Shown: piece by piece, positions 9,083 through 18,306 of the stretch
Layout of the letters: the number at the start of each line of letters is the position of its first letter
Position numbering within the stretch: position 1 is the first letter of the stretch
The notes under the pieces: generated by a model
The model's database searches: none
Told to the model about the DNA's origin: nothing
What the model saw: the letters and a program-made list of their open reading frames with translations, nothing else
Assembly: GCA_017463985.1 (NCBI GenBank)
Contig: JAFUEH010000036.1
Location: 62,001-126,000 of the forward strand
Length of the DNA: 64,000 bases
Direction: 5' to 3'
From: Eubacterium sp.
GTDB taxonomy: Bacteria; Bacillota; Clostridia; Oscillospirales; Acutalibacteraceae
Position numbers and translations under genes: made by a program

Positions 9083-10150
9083 ATGAAAAAAATTCTTTTT
9101 ATCGGGAATACCCCGTATCAGATTCTTTTAGCCACCTGGATTAAGTATCATTATTTTTCGCAGGATTCAGCTGATATTTTAATCCATGACAGACTGAAAG
9201 GTTATGAAGCCGTGAAGGCAAATATAGAAACGCTCTCCGTGTTCGATCAGGTTATTGTTCAGCCAGATCATTATAAGAAAACAAAATTAGGTAGAGTAGG
9301 ACGAATTGTTAGAGAGTATCAGTTTTCTAAAAAAAGGTTTCATCGTTCTTTTTACGATGAGCTATTCTTTGCTAATTTCGGATTTTCATCACAGCGTATT
9401 TTCGATGTGTTAAAGCGAAATAATTTCAACTTGCGTACGCATTATTTTGAAGACGGCATTCTTTCATACAGTCAAAAAATAAGCTATTTTTATCATCGCT
9501 TATCTAAACCTTCTTTTAAAACGCTTACGCATGATAATGCGCTTATTAAGCATTACGTTTGTGGCGAACTGAATGATTTTTGGTTGTTTACGCCATCGCT
9601 TTTGGAATGGAATCCGGATGTTGAAGCAATAAAAGCTATCGATAAAATTGATCAAGCTGACGCTGAATTTAAAAAAATCATCAATTGCATTTTTGATTTC
9701 GATCAATTAGAGGATATCTATTCCCAAAAGTATATCTTTTTTGAGGAATCTTATTTTCAGGACACCGGCTATATGGAGGATGTTCAACTAATTGATGCGC
9801 TGGCAGATGAGGTCGGCAAAGAGAATTTAATGATTAAGATTCATCCGCGCAATCAAGTCAACCGCTTTCGTGAACGAGGTTATCAGACCAATACCAATAC
9901 GGTCATCCCGTGGGAGGTGCTGGCGCTGAATCTTGATTTAGATAATAAGGTATTGCTTACGATTGCATCCTCGAGTATCGTTAATCCTGCTGCCATGTTT
10001 GGCTGTAAAGCGAAAGCCTATTCTCTTATGAACTGTTTGGCGAATAAGCCTTATCAGCTCAATAGCGATTACAGTAAAACGGTGAGCAATTTTTTTGAAT
10101 ATTTCGATTGTATTAAATTGTGTGAGGATCTTAAGGAGGTAACTAAATGA
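9083..10150 (+). CDS. Sialyltransferase-like glycosyltransferase (GT52/polysialyltransferase type)
   Basis: This 355-residue GT-B-like enzyme probably transfers a CMP-activated ulosonic acid. It opens with IGNTPYQILLA, the start seen in GT52-type sialyltransferases. It has all three hallmark motifs of bacterial sialyltransferases: an acidic EDG at residues 123-125, HP at 254-255 (KIHPR), and a serine run SSS at 296-298 (ASSSIVNPAAMFG). The next two genes encode a CMP-sugar synthetase and an aldolase, which fits this donor class. The family call is mine from motifs; overall similarity could not be measured. The acceptor and exact donor are unknown. It overlaps the next gene by four bases. Confidence 0.7.
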   Translation: MKKILFIGNTPYQILLATWIKYHYFSQDSADILIHDRLKGYEAVKANIETLSVFDQVIVQPDHYKKTKLGRVGRIVREYQFSKKRFHRSFYDELFFANFGFSSQRIFDVLKRNNFNLRTHYFEDGILSYSQKISYFYHRLSKPSFKTLTHDNALIKHYVCGELNDFWLFTPSLLEWNPDVEAIKAIDKIDQADAEFKKIINCIFDFDQLEDIYSQKYIFFEESYFQDTGYMEDVQLIDALADEVGKENLMIKIHPRNQVNRFRERGYQTNTNTVIPWEVLALNLDLDNKVLLTIASSSIVNPAAMFGCKAKAYSLMNCLANKPYQLNSDYSKTVSNFFEYFDCIKLCEDLKEVTK

Positions 10151-10806
10151 AGGTTGTTGCAGTTGTTCCGATGAAATTAACAAATCAGAGGCTTCCTCAA
10201 AAGAACACGCTTCCGTTTACAAACGGCAAGCCTTTATGCTATTATATTTTAAAAACACTTTTAAGCATAGAAACAATTGATGATGTATATGTTTATTGCA
10301 GCAACGAAGACATTATTAATTACATCCCCGACGGTGTTAAGTTTTTAAAGAGAAGCACTGTGTTAGATACCAACACTGCCTCTATGACGGATGTATTAAA
10401 AGCCTTTGCCAAAGATGTAACGGCAGATGTCTATGTTATGACGCATACTACTGCTCCTTTTATTTCGGCTGAAAGCATCCAAGAGGGTGTTAATGCGGTG
10501 ATCAGTGGCGAGTATGATTCTTCGTTTGCTGCTAAAAAGCTTCAGGACTTTTTATGGCAGGACGGTAAGCCGTTTAATTATGACTTGGATAATATTCCGC
10601 GCACTCAGGATCTGAAACCCTTGTATGAGGAAACCAGCGGTTTCTATATTTATACAAATGAGGTTATTTCAAATCTCGGAAGGCGCATTGGCATCAACCC
10701 TTATGTTGTCGAAGTCGATGAGATACAAGCTATTGATATTGATGAAAAAGAAGATTTTTTGATTGCAGATGCTATCTATAATTTTTTAATGCGTGGTGAG
10801 GATTAA
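10147..10806 (+). CDS. Acylneuraminate cytidylyltransferase family protein (CMP-sugar synthetase)
   Basis: This 219-residue protein activates a 2-keto-3-deoxy sugar acid with CTP to a CMP-sugar, as NeuA and KdsB do. The N-terminal nucleotide-binding signature VVPMKLTNQRLPQKNTLPF matches the family pattern of a basic residue, R-x-P and K-N. A later TTAPFISAESI and YEETSGFYIYTN also fit the family. It starts within the last codons of the sialyltransferase-like gene and ends directly at the aldolase gene. No neuB-type synthase is near; the sugar acid would have to come from the adjacent aldolase or from outside the window. Confidence 0.82.
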   Translation: MKVVAVVPMKLTNQRLPQKNTLPFTNGKPLCYYILKTLLSIETIDDVYVYCSNEDIINYIPDGVKFLKRSTVLDTNTASMTDVLKAFAKDVTADVYVMTHTTAPFISAESIQEGVNAVISGEYDSSFAAKKLQDFLWQDGKPFNYDLDNIPRTQDLKPLYEETSGFYIYTNEVISNLGRRIGINPYVVEVDEIQAIDIDEKEDFLIADAIYNFLMRGED

Positions 10807-11573
10807 TGAAGGAATCTCTATATAAATTCAGAACGTTGATTAGCGACGGAAAATGCGTTTACGGTCCGTTCATGAAAACTTCTGATCCCATGTTTGTTGA
10901 AGCTGTCGGATTAGCAGGATTTGATTTTGTAATTTTAGACACTGAACACGGTCCGGCTGAAATTGAAACACAACAGAACAATATTAGGGCTGCTGAGGCA
11001 AGAGGAACCGTACCGATTATTCGACTAAAAGATAAAGCCGAAAACACCATCGGCAGAGCCTTGGATATTGGCGCTTACGGTATTCAGGTGCCGCAGATTT
11101 CAAATGCCATGGAAGCACGTGATGTTGTAAAATATGCAAAGTTTTATCCACACGGCATGCGTGGCGTATGTCGGTTTGTTCGAGCAGCTGATTATTCAGC
11201 CATGGACCGGTATCAGTTTTTTGATGCATCAAATGATCTGATTATTATTCTTCAGTTAGAAGGTATTGATGCTATCAAAAATATTGACGAAATCCTTGAG
11301 GTTGAGGGCGTGGATATACTTTTTATTGGCCCCTATGATTTGTCGCAATCCCTTGGATTGCCGGGTCAGGTCAATAACCCTGTTGTTGTTGATGCAATGA
11401 TGAAAATAGTTGATAAAGCGAAAGCAAAAAACAAAGTGATTGGCTGTTTTGTTGATACTCCCGAGGACCTAAAAATGTGGAGAGAGCTTGGACTGCAATA
11501 TCTGAGCTATTCTGTTGATGTCGGAATTTTTATGGATGCCTGTAAAAAAATTCAAGAGAGCTGTATTAGATAG
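10806..11573 (+). CDS. HpcH/HpaI-family class II pyruvate aldolase
   Basis: This 255-residue TIM-barrel metal-dependent aldolase joins or splits pyruvate and an aldehyde to give a 4-hydroxy-2-oxo acid. Active-site residues are in place: H48 in DTEHGP (general base), R73 in PIIRLKDK (pyruvate carboxylate), and the metal ligands E152 in LQLEGID and D178 in GPYDLSQSLG. Characterised relatives act on 2-keto-3-deoxy-L-rhamnonate or 4-hydroxy-2-oxoheptanedioate in catabolism. Here it is translationally coupled (one-base overlap) to a CMP-sugar synthetase, so a biosynthetic role making a 3-deoxy-2-ulosonic acid is likely. That role is an inference from position. Confidence 0.87.
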   Translation: MKESLYKFRTLISDGKCVYGPFMKTSDPMFVEAVGLAGFDFVILDTEHGPAEIETQQNNIRAAEARGTVPIIRLKDKAENTIGRALDIGAYGIQVPQISNAMEARDVVKYAKFYPHGMRGVCRFVRAADYSAMDRYQFFDASNDLIIILQLEGIDAIKNIDEILEVEGVDILFIGPYDLSQSLGLPGQVNNPVVVDAMMKIVDKAKAKNKVIGCFVDTPEDLKMWRELGLQYLSYSVDVGIFMDACKKIQESCIR

Positions 11574-11576
11574 ACT

Positions 11577-12467
11577 ATGCACGCATATATGATCATCGCT
11601 CATCATCAGTTTGAGCTACTAGAAAAGTTAATATTGGCGCTGGACGACGAGCGTAATGATATTTTTGTGCACATTGACGCCAAGGTTAAGTCTTTCGATT
11701 TTGACCGATTTCGGAACTTGACAAAATATTCACGCGTTATTTTTACCAAAAAGCGTGTTAACGTTACTTGGGGTGATTTCAGCCAGGTGCAGTCGGAGAT
11801 GGTTCTTTTGCAGACGGCTGTTGCGCATGAAAACGCAGAGAAACCGTACGCTTATTTTCATTTGATTTCCGGCGTGGATTTACCGATCAAATCGAATGAC
11901 GAAATCCATCACTTTTTTGACACCCATAACGGCAAGGAATTTATTCACTACACCAGTAATAAGGTGGAACAGCTTTCGGTTAATCGTCTGCAGTATTACC
12001 ATCTTTTCCGCAGAAGACGGAACACCTTTACGAAATACTTGGCGCAGCTTGCGTTGCGTCTGCAAAAAAAGCTTGGTGTTAACCGATTGAAGGATACCGA
12101 CTTACGCGTGCAAAAAGGGAGTAACTGGTTCAGCATTACAGGAGAATTGGCGCATTATATTATCGCTGATATAAAACAGTACGAAAAGGTATTTTGTTAT
12201 TCCTACTGCGGCGATGAAACCTTCGTACAAACCATCGTTGAAAGCAGTCCCTATAAAGAGAATTTATATATGCCCGATTGCAATAATAATCATGAGGCTT
12301 GTATGCGTCTGATCGACTGGGACAGGGGAAATCCCTACGTATGGCGGTCGGCTGATTATGATGAAATAATGGGGTCACCCTGTATGTTTGCACGTAAATT
12401 CGATTTAACAGTTGATGCCGCAATTGTTGACAAAATTCTTATCGGTCTCGACAAGTATAATTATTGA
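11577..12467 (+). CDS. GT14-family (core-2/I-branching type) glycosyltransferase
   Basis: This 296-residue protein is related to beta-1,6-N-acetylglucosaminyltransferases and xylosyltransferases. Typical segments are AYMIIAHHQFELLEKLI at the N-terminus, DIFVHIDAK, YFHLISGVDLPIKS near 94-107, the KGSNWFSIT motif near 180 and CGDETFVQTIV near 210. It lacks membrane segments, so it would work on the cytosolic face. It follows the aldolase gene with three bases between, which places it in the same transcript. In bacterial glycan loci this family usually adds a branch or side sugar; the donor is not clear here. Confidence 0.85.
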   Translation: MHAYMIIAHHQFELLEKLILALDDERNDIFVHIDAKVKSFDFDRFRNLTKYSRVIFTKKRVNVTWGDFSQVQSEMVLLQTAVAHENAEKPYAYFHLISGVDLPIKSNDEIHHFFDTHNGKEFIHYTSNKVEQLSVNRLQYYHLFRRRRNTFTKYLAQLALRLQKKLGVNRLKDTDLRVQKGSNWFSITGELAHYIIADIKQYEKVFCYSYCGDETFVQTIVESSPYKENLYMPDCNNNHEACMRLIDWDRGNPYVWRSADYDEIMGSPCMFARKFDLTVDAAIVDKILIGLDKYNY

Positions 12468-12513
12468 GGCGTATTCAATCGTGTAATGATATGTTGATGA
12501 GGAGTAGGAATAA

Positions 12514-14169
12514 ATGACTATTAGCAAAAGAAGCTACATGCGTAAAACTATTATTCTTTTACCTGTGATGGTTACAATTATATGTTTGCTGATTGGATTA
12601 GTGAATGGAAGTCGTGTCGATGATGTATTCATGATGAAAATCGCAGAAAGTTTCCGGACGAACAGTCACAGCGAACAGTTGATGTTTATTAGCGAGATAT
12701 ATGGTTTTTTATTGAAATTTTTGTATAATCTTATTCCGGCTGTTTCTTGGTATTGGGTATTACAAGTTGCCATTTTAACATTGGCTTTCGTTTGTATGTA
12801 TATGATTGTAACTCGCTATGAGTATGATTATATTATTTTTTGCATATTAGTTTTGCTTCAATGTTACTTCTTAGCTTTCCTCAATTTTACTTCAACCGCT
12901 TTCTTGTGTGCCGGTGTAGGCGTGATATGGTATTTGTCTTGTGTGGACAAAATCTGTAAGAAAAACATAAAGCATATTGTTATCTCTTTCCTGCTATTAT
13001 TACTTGGATTTTCCATGAGATACGGAAGTGTATATTTTTGCATTATTCTCATGTTTGTTCCGATATTTGTTTTGAACATTAAACAGAAGAAGGCAACATT
13101 ATCTGCTATGCTACTTTTGGTTCTTTTATGTACGTGCTCCAATTATTTATGTATCGGTATTCATAGAATGTATAATGAGCATATTCCGTCAAGTATGTAT
13201 TATAACGAATTTCAAAGCGTGAGAAGTAATGCAAGCGATGGCGGATTGTTTGAATATGACCAAACGTTAGATACTGTTGGGATATCCCAAAACGATTTTG
13301 ATATTTTTCAAAAGTATGTTTATGCCGATATTAATGTTTATAATTACGGTTCTGTAAAAACTATTGGAGAAGCGAGAAGCCTTGAAAATCGTTACACTTT
13401 AAACATAAGTGACTTCTTCAAAGATTTTGCATCTCAAACTAAACGTTTTTATGTGTTTTTACTTCTATATTTTGTTTTATTTTCCTACATTGTCGCACGT
13501 AAGAGAGAATCTTATCTATCCGTGATAGCATTTTCGGCTTTTGTTTTTGGTGCTGTTGGTTTTCTGTTCTTCAGAAGACGAGCGGTGTTAGATATTGTTC
13601 TGGCAATTATCACAGTTGGAATGTTTTATTTGCTGACAATAATTTCTCGAAAGAAGTTTTTTACACCTAAAAAAAATATTACTAAAATTATTATTATTGG
13701 TCTATGTATATGCTCAATATGTTTTCAGGGCGTATTCCTTTTTAAAGCCAACAACGACTTTACTACCGAGCATGATATTACTACTGTGGAAGAGTATGTT
13801 TCTTCAAATCCAGACAAAATATATGTATGTGATCCCTTTTGCAATAATCAGTATGAACAGCAAAAGCAAAATCATAATTTGCTTAAAGCCGATTATCAAA
13901 CTTCTCATTTATATTCGATTTTAGGAGATTGGTATATATATTCATATTATTGGTATGATCTTTATCAAAATTTAGGAGTTAGTGAATATGCACAAAATGG
14001 TATGCTTTTACTACTTGATGACAGGGTGAGTCTTGCTACTAAGTCAATTAAGCCTACCATGGTGGTAACGTACTTTTTAGAGAATTATAATATTAAAGTT
14101 GAGTATACCATTGAAAAAACTTTTGATGATTGTAACATTGTGATATATGATTTTGATATTGTTAATTGA
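12514..14169 (+). CDS. Polytopic membrane protein, possible GT-C glycosyltransferase (paralogue 1 of 3)
   Basis: This 551-residue protein has about eleven membrane segments and two large outer loops. It shares an ordered set of motifs with the proteins at 14296 and 24807. These are an acidic DD pair just after the first membrane segment followed by a TN.HSE motif, a loop with FQ.xRS.A.DGG, FLFFRRR near the middle, and a C-terminal D.YIYSYYWYDL...LLLDD region. An acidic pair in the first outer loop is the usual catalytic feature of GT-C enzymes that use polyprenyl-phosphate sugars. I cannot name a family with certainty. The gene is clearly more AT-rich than its two paralogues, which suggests separate origin. 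A GAGGAG site precedes the ATG. Confidence 0.7.
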   Translation: MTISKRSYMRKTIILLPVMVTIICLLIGLVNGSRVDDVFMMKIAESFRTNSHSEQLMFISEIYGFLLKFLYNLIPAVSWYWVLQVAILTLAFVCMYMIVTRYEYDYIIFCILVLLQCYFLAFLNFTSTAFLCAGVGVIWYLSCVDKICKKNIKHIVISFLLLLLGFSMRYGSVYFCIILMFVPIFVLNIKQKKATLSAMLLLVLLCTCSNYLCIGIHRMYNEHIPSSMYYNEFQSVRSNASDGGLFEYDQTLDTVGISQNDFDIFQKYVYADINVYNYGSVKTIGEARSLENRYTLNISDFFKDFASQTKRFYVFLLLYFVLFSYIVARKRESYLSVIAFSAFVFGAVGFLFFRRRAVLDIVLAIITVGMFYLLTIISRKKFFTPKKNITKIIIIGLCICSICFQGVFLFKANNDFTTEHDITTVEEYVSSNPDKIYVCDPFCNNQYEQQKQNHNLLKADYQTSHLYSILGDWYIYSYYWYDLYQNLGVSEYAQNGMLLLLDDRVSLATKSIKPTMVVTYFLENYNIKVEYTIEKTFDDCNIVIYDFDIVN

Positions 14170-14233
14170 AGTGTTAAGAACCCTTCAAGATTACTTAGTC
14201 ATATCACAAAAATGTGCCTTTACATATAACATA

Positions 14234-14262
14234 TTGACTTTTTAATTTTTAAACACTATCAT
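14234..14262 (+). promoter_or_regulatory. Sigma-A-type promoter inside the glycan locus
   Basis: TTGACT (14234-14239), a 17-base spacer and TATCAT (14257-14262) lie in the 126-base gap before the second GT-C-like gene. It would start a transcript covering the amino-sugar part of the locus. Confidence 0.6.
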
Positions 14263-14295
14263 ATTAAAAAATATTTTGGTAACATCAAATTGATT

Positions 14296-15978
14296 ATGAA
14301 GTTAAAATCCGCAAAAAAAAAGCTTGTTCTTTTGATTCCGCTGTTGTTGACCGGCTTTATGCTGGCGACACATACCGTACGCTTTATCGTGAATGACGAT
14401 ATTGCAATGATGCGCATTGCCGAGAGCTATGCCACGAATGCACATAGTGAACACTTGATTTTTATGAACATCTTTTATGGCTATCTGCTGAAAGGGCTGT
14501 ATCATATTCTTCCGAATGTCAACTGGTTCGTTTGGCTGGAGCTGGCAGTATTGAACATCGCCTTTGTGTCTTTGTTTAATATCGCTGAGCATTTTAAAGC
14601 CAAAGTGCTCCCTTATTTTGTACTCACGGCGTGCGAGCTGTTTTTCCTCAGCAATCTGACCTTTACGGCTATATCATTTATCTGTTCCGTTACCGCAATG
14701 CTGTGGTTAGTTACTTATGTGGACAAGCTCAGTAAAGCGAACATCAAGCATTTAGCTTACGGTTTATGTTTATTCCTTTTGGCGTATGCAATGCGTAACG
14801 GCAGCGCTTTCTACTTCACCGTACTGCTGAGCGCGCCTATTTTGTTTTTTGGCTTTGTACGCAAAAGAAATTCCTTTGCTGCCGTCGCTGTGTTTTTGGT
14901 TCTCTGCACGGTAGCCAACTATTCCTTGCTATTCGTTCAGCAATCATATAAATCGCAGATTCCGGAAGATATGTATTATACGCAGTTTCAGGAATATCGC
15001 TCGGACGCCAACGACGGCGGTCTCTTTGACTATGAACGGCACAGCGAGGAGCTGGCGGCGAAGGGGATTTCTGCGAATGATTATGATCTGCTGATTCACT
15101 GGATGTACGGTGATAAGGAATATTTTGATGCCGACTTTATGAAGGCGATTGCTGAAAGCCGTGACTTTGATGAAAAATATAATACGGATGTGTTTGATAT
15201 TTCCGATAACCTGGATGAAAAGGCAACGCTGTTGCCGCTGTTGGTGACCGCGTTTGTCATCGCTTTTGTACTATTCCTGTTGTCGCCGAAAGCCGGCGTG
15301 GAAGGCGCCTTGTCATTCCTTGCAACGCTTGCTGCGGTAATATTCCTGTTTTTCCGGCGCAGAGGGTTAGAGCGTGTAGCTAATCTGGTGGTAATATGCA
15401 ATATCGTGTTACTGCTGTTTGTTTATCTGTTGTATCAAGGGGAAATACAGCAGCGGTTACGTCCGTTCACCGGCCAAAGACACGCTGTTTCAACGCTTGT
15501 GTTAGTCTGTGTTTTGACTATCGGATTAATGTTCAACAGTTCCTATACAGATGCTGTACATACGGAAGCAAAATATGAATATTTGACCCGTATTGCCGCG
15601 TATGTAAAAAATGACACCGAGCACGTTTATTTTGCTGATGTCGACACCTTTAATAACTATAAGACGACTTATATTAACCATAATATTTTGAAGCCGTATA
15701 CGAATAACGATATTCCGGCTTATTCTTTCTTGGGCGGCTGGACGATTTACTCGTATTATTATTACGACACGATGGACAATCTGGAGCTATCAGAATATGA
15801 GGATTCTGTCATGTCGGCAGTATTGGATGATCATGTCTATTTTATCGCTACCGGCTTCCATACCGAACGGTTTGAAGATTTCTTTAGAGAACATTACGGG
15901 ATAGAGGTGTCGTACAGAAAGCTGAAACAATTTGACGGTACGAATACCGCCGTTTATGATTTCTATGTTGTGGAATGA
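14296..15978 (+). CDS. Polytopic membrane protein, possible GT-C glycosyltransferase (paralogue 2 of 3)
   Basis: This 560-residue relative of the proteins at 12514 and 24807 carries the same landmarks in the same order: NDDIAMM after the first membrane segment, TNAHSEHLIF, NIKH between early membrane helices, FQEYRSDANDGGLFDY in a large outer loop, FLFFRRR, and GGWTIYSYYYYDT near the C-terminus. It is closer in sequence and in base composition to the 24807 copy than to its direct neighbour. The ATG at 14296 is preferred over a TTG at 14290, though no strong ribosome binding site is visible. It probably acts outside the membrane on a lipid-linked sugar. The family is not recognised with certainty. 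Confidence 0.7.
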   Translation: MKLKSAKKKLVLLIPLLLTGFMLATHTVRFIVNDDIAMMRIAESYATNAHSEHLIFMNIFYGYLLKGLYHILPNVNWFVWLELAVLNIAFVSLFNIAEHFKAKVLPYFVLTACELFFLSNLTFTAISFICSVTAMLWLVTYVDKLSKANIKHLAYGLCLFLLAYAMRNGSAFYFTVLLSAPILFFGFVRKRNSFAAVAVFLVLCTVANYSLLFVQQSYKSQIPEDMYYTQFQEYRSDANDGGLFDYERHSEELAAKGISANDYDLLIHWMYGDKEYFDADFMKAIAESRDFDEKYNTDVFDISDNLDEKATLLPLLVTAFVIAFVLFLLSPKAGVEGALSFLATLAAVIFLFFRRRGLERVANLVVICNIVLLLFVYLLYQGEIQQRLRPFTGQRHAVSTLVLVCVLTIGLMFNSSYTDAVHTEAKYEYLTRIAAYVKNDTEHVYFADVDTFNNYKTTYINHNILKPYTNNDIPAYSFLGGWTIYSYYYYDTMDNLELSEYEDSVMSAVLDDHVYFIATGFHTERFEDFFREHYGIEVSYRKLKQFDGTNTAVYDFYVVE

Positions 15979-15986
15979 GGTAATAT

Positions 15987-17093
15987 ATGAAAAAGCTGGT
16001 TATCATCGGCGCTAATGATTTTCAAAATCAGCTGATATTAAAAGCAAAAGCCCTCGGTTACGAAACGCACGTGTTCGCTTGGGAGGAGGGCGCTGTCGGT
16101 AAGGATACTGCGGATTACTTTTATCCGATCAGTATTGTGGAAAAGGAAGAAATCTTGGCGCGTTGCCGGCAGATTCAGCCTGACGGTGTGTGTTCTATTG
16201 CTTCTGATTTGGCGACCGTTACCGTCAATTATGTTGCAGAGCAGCTGCAGTTACCGTGTAATAAGACGGCTTATGCGCTGATACAGACTAATAAATATGC
16301 CATGCGTCAAGCCTTGCAGCAGGGCGGACTGCCTTGTCCGCGTTTTTTGGCTACCGATAAAAATGTTGATTTGTCGCTACTTTCCGATTTTTCGTTTCCT
16401 TTAATCGTCAAGCCGACCGACCGTTCCGGTAGCAGGAACATCATGAAGCTAAGCTCGCCCGATGGCGTGACAGAAGCTGTTGCCGCTGCTTGTGCAACCT
16501 CCTTTGAGCATAAAGCGATCGTGGAGGAATACCTTGAAGGCGACGAGTACAGTATGGAAACAATCACGCAAAACGGTAACCATTACTACTTGGCGACTAC
16601 TAAGAAGTATACTACCGGCGCGCCGCATTTCATCGAAACAGGTCACCGTCAGCCGAGTGACTTATCGGAGGCAGTCAATCAAAAGGCAATCGATACGGTG
16701 TTTAAGGCCTTGGATGCGCTCCATGTTGAAAACAGTGCCGGTCACAGCGAGTTCAAGGTCGACCGGGATGGCAATATTAAAATTATAGAAATCGGGGCGC
16801 GCATGGGCGGCGACTGTATCGGATCTGACTTAGTATATCTCTCTACCGGCTTTGATTTTATGAAAGCTGTCATTGATGTGGCCGTAGGCAATCCAATTAC
16901 TGTTATCTGCAACGGTAACGGTATGGCAGAAATCCGTTTCTTGTTTACGGAAGCGGACATTGCAACAATGCAGCAATACGCAAAACAGTATCCGGATAAG
17001 ATTTACCGTATCAGTGATATTGAATATGAGAACCTTGGAAAGGTGATAGATAGCGGGTCACGGCTCGGTTATTATATAATTAAGGAAGGCTAA
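15987..17093 (+). CDS. ATP-grasp carboxylate-amine ligase-like protein
   Basis: This 368-residue ATP-grasp enzyme has an N-terminal Rossmann-like domain (KKLVIIGANDFQNQLI), an ATP-binding domain with FPLIVKPTDRSGSRNIMKL near 141-159 and the AIVEEYLEGDEYSMET hinge near 175-190, and a C-terminal metal-binding stretch IIEIGARMGGDCIGSDL near 263-279. The layout is that of carbamoyl-phosphate-synthase-like ligases that join an acid to an amine through an acyl phosphate. It is followed nine bases on by a second ATP-grasp gene. A sensible but unproven role is to attach an amino acid or other acid to the 4-amino sugar made by the downstream rfbA/rfbB/aminotransferase genes. Confidence 0.82.
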   Translation: MKKLVIIGANDFQNQLILKAKALGYETHVFAWEEGAVGKDTADYFYPISIVEKEEILARCRQIQPDGVCSIASDLATVTVNYVAEQLQLPCNKTAYALIQTNKYAMRQALQQGGLPCPRFLATDKNVDLSLLSDFSFPLIVKPTDRSGSRNIMKLSSPDGVTEAVAAACATSFEHKAIVEEYLEGDEYSMETITQNGNHYYLATTKKYTTGAPHFIETGHRQPSDLSEAVNQKAIDTVFKALDALHVENSAGHSEFKVDRDGNIKIIEIGARMGGDCIGSDLVYLSTGFDFMKAVIDVAVGNPITVICNGNGMAEIRFLFTEADIATMQQYAKQYPDKIYRISDIEYENLGKVIDSGSRLGYYIIKEG

Positions 17094-17101
17094 TTATTTC
17101 T

Positions 17102-18298
17102 ATGGACAAAAAGCGAATTATGGTACTTGGCGCAGGCCGAGGACAGGTTGATTTGATCAATGCCATCAAGCATTACGGTCATACAGCAATCGTTGCCAGT
17201 ATTCCCGGCACGTATCCCGGTTTTAAGGCAGCAGATGAAACCTGCTATGTGAATATTGCTGATCCTCAGGCGGTTTGTCAGGCAGCAAAGGAGCTGCACG
17301 TGGACGCTGTGACCACTGCTTGCCTTGATACCGGTATTACTGCCCTTGGTTATACCTGTGAACAGCTCGGGCTGTCAGGCTTGTCTGCCGGTGCAGCAAC
17401 TCTCTCCGGCGACAAGCTGCTGATGAAGCAGGCGTTTATGGATAACGGTGTGTCTACTGCGCGTTATCTGTGTGTTCATTCAGAGGAAGAATTATCGGCG
17501 GCACAGCGCAGCCTTCATTATCCGCTCATTGTGAAGGCGATCGACCTGCAGGGCAGTCGCGGTATTAATATTGCTCACGATGAGAAGGAATTATTCGATG
17601 GCTTCCATAATACGATGCAGGAAACCGGTAAGGATTACTGTATTGTTGAGGAATTTATTGAGGGCTATGAATTCGGTGCGCAGGCCTTTGTATACGATCA
17701 TGAGGTACTGTTTGTTATGCCGGCAGGGGATATTACCTTCCGCGGCAATACAAATATCCCGGTAGGTCATTATGTTCCGCTGGCGCTGGACACTGATATG
17801 CTAGGGCAGGTCGAAAAAGAGGTAAAGCTTGCTATCAAGGCCATTGGTCTTAATAACTGCGCCGTGAATGTGGATATGATTTATAAGGACGGCCGTGTAT
17901 ATATGATTGAGCTGACCGGCCGTATCGGCGCGAACTGTCTCCCACAGCTTACTTCCATTTATTACGGCATTGATATCTATAAAATGATTATTGATGCGGC
18001 GCTAGGCGTGAATCCGAAATCTTATTTTAACACGCATAAAAAAGCACCGTCAGCCGGCTATGCCAAAATGCTTTTCTCTGATCAAAACGGTGTGCTTAAG
18101 GCTATTGTCAATGACAATCCAAAAGAGGATCCTGCCATCAATGAGGTGACCTTCTTTGTGCAGCCGGGCGATACAGTAAGGCGGTTTACGAACTCGAGAG
18201 ACTGTCTTGGTCAAATTGTTGTGAACGGTGCGGATGCAGAGGCTTGTCAAAAAGCGCTCGAGAGAGCAGAGAAAAAGATTCAGTTTATGTTGGAGTAA
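17102..18298 (+). CDS. ATP-grasp carboxylate-amine ligase-like protein
   Basis: This second ATP-grasp ligase has 398 residues. It has a Rossmann-like start (KRIMVLGAGRGQVDLINAI), YPLIVKAIDLQGSRGINIAH in the ATP lid near 139-158, the CIVEEFIEGYEFGAQAFV hinge, and IELTGRIGANCLPQLTS as the metal-binding segment near 282. It ends in a roughly 90-residue C-terminal domain like that of PurK/carbamoyl-phosphate-synthase-type enzymes. It is only moderately similar to its neighbour at 15987, so the two probably use different acids or act in sequence. Substrates are unknown. The acetyltransferase gene starts nine bases after its stop. Confidence 0.82.
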   Translation: MDKKRIMVLGAGRGQVDLINAIKHYGHTAIVASIPGTYPGFKAADETCYVNIADPQAVCQAAKELHVDAVTTACLDTGITALGYTCEQLGLSGLSAGAATLSGDKLLMKQAFMDNGVSTARYLCVHSEEELSAAQRSLHYPLIVKAIDLQGSRGINIAHDEKELFDGFHNTMQETGKDYCIVEEFIEGYEFGAQAFVYDHEVLFVMPAGDITFRGNTNIPVGHYVPLALDTDMLGQVEKEVKLAIKAIGLNNCAVNVDMIYKDGRVYMIELTGRIGANCLPQLTSIYYGIDIYKMIIDAALGVNPKSYFNTHKKAPSAGYAKMLFSDQNGVLKAIVNDNPKEDPAINEVTFFVQPGDTVRRFTNSRDCLGQIVVNGADAEACQKALERAEKKIQFMLE

Positions 18299-18306
18299 TC
18301 AGTGCT

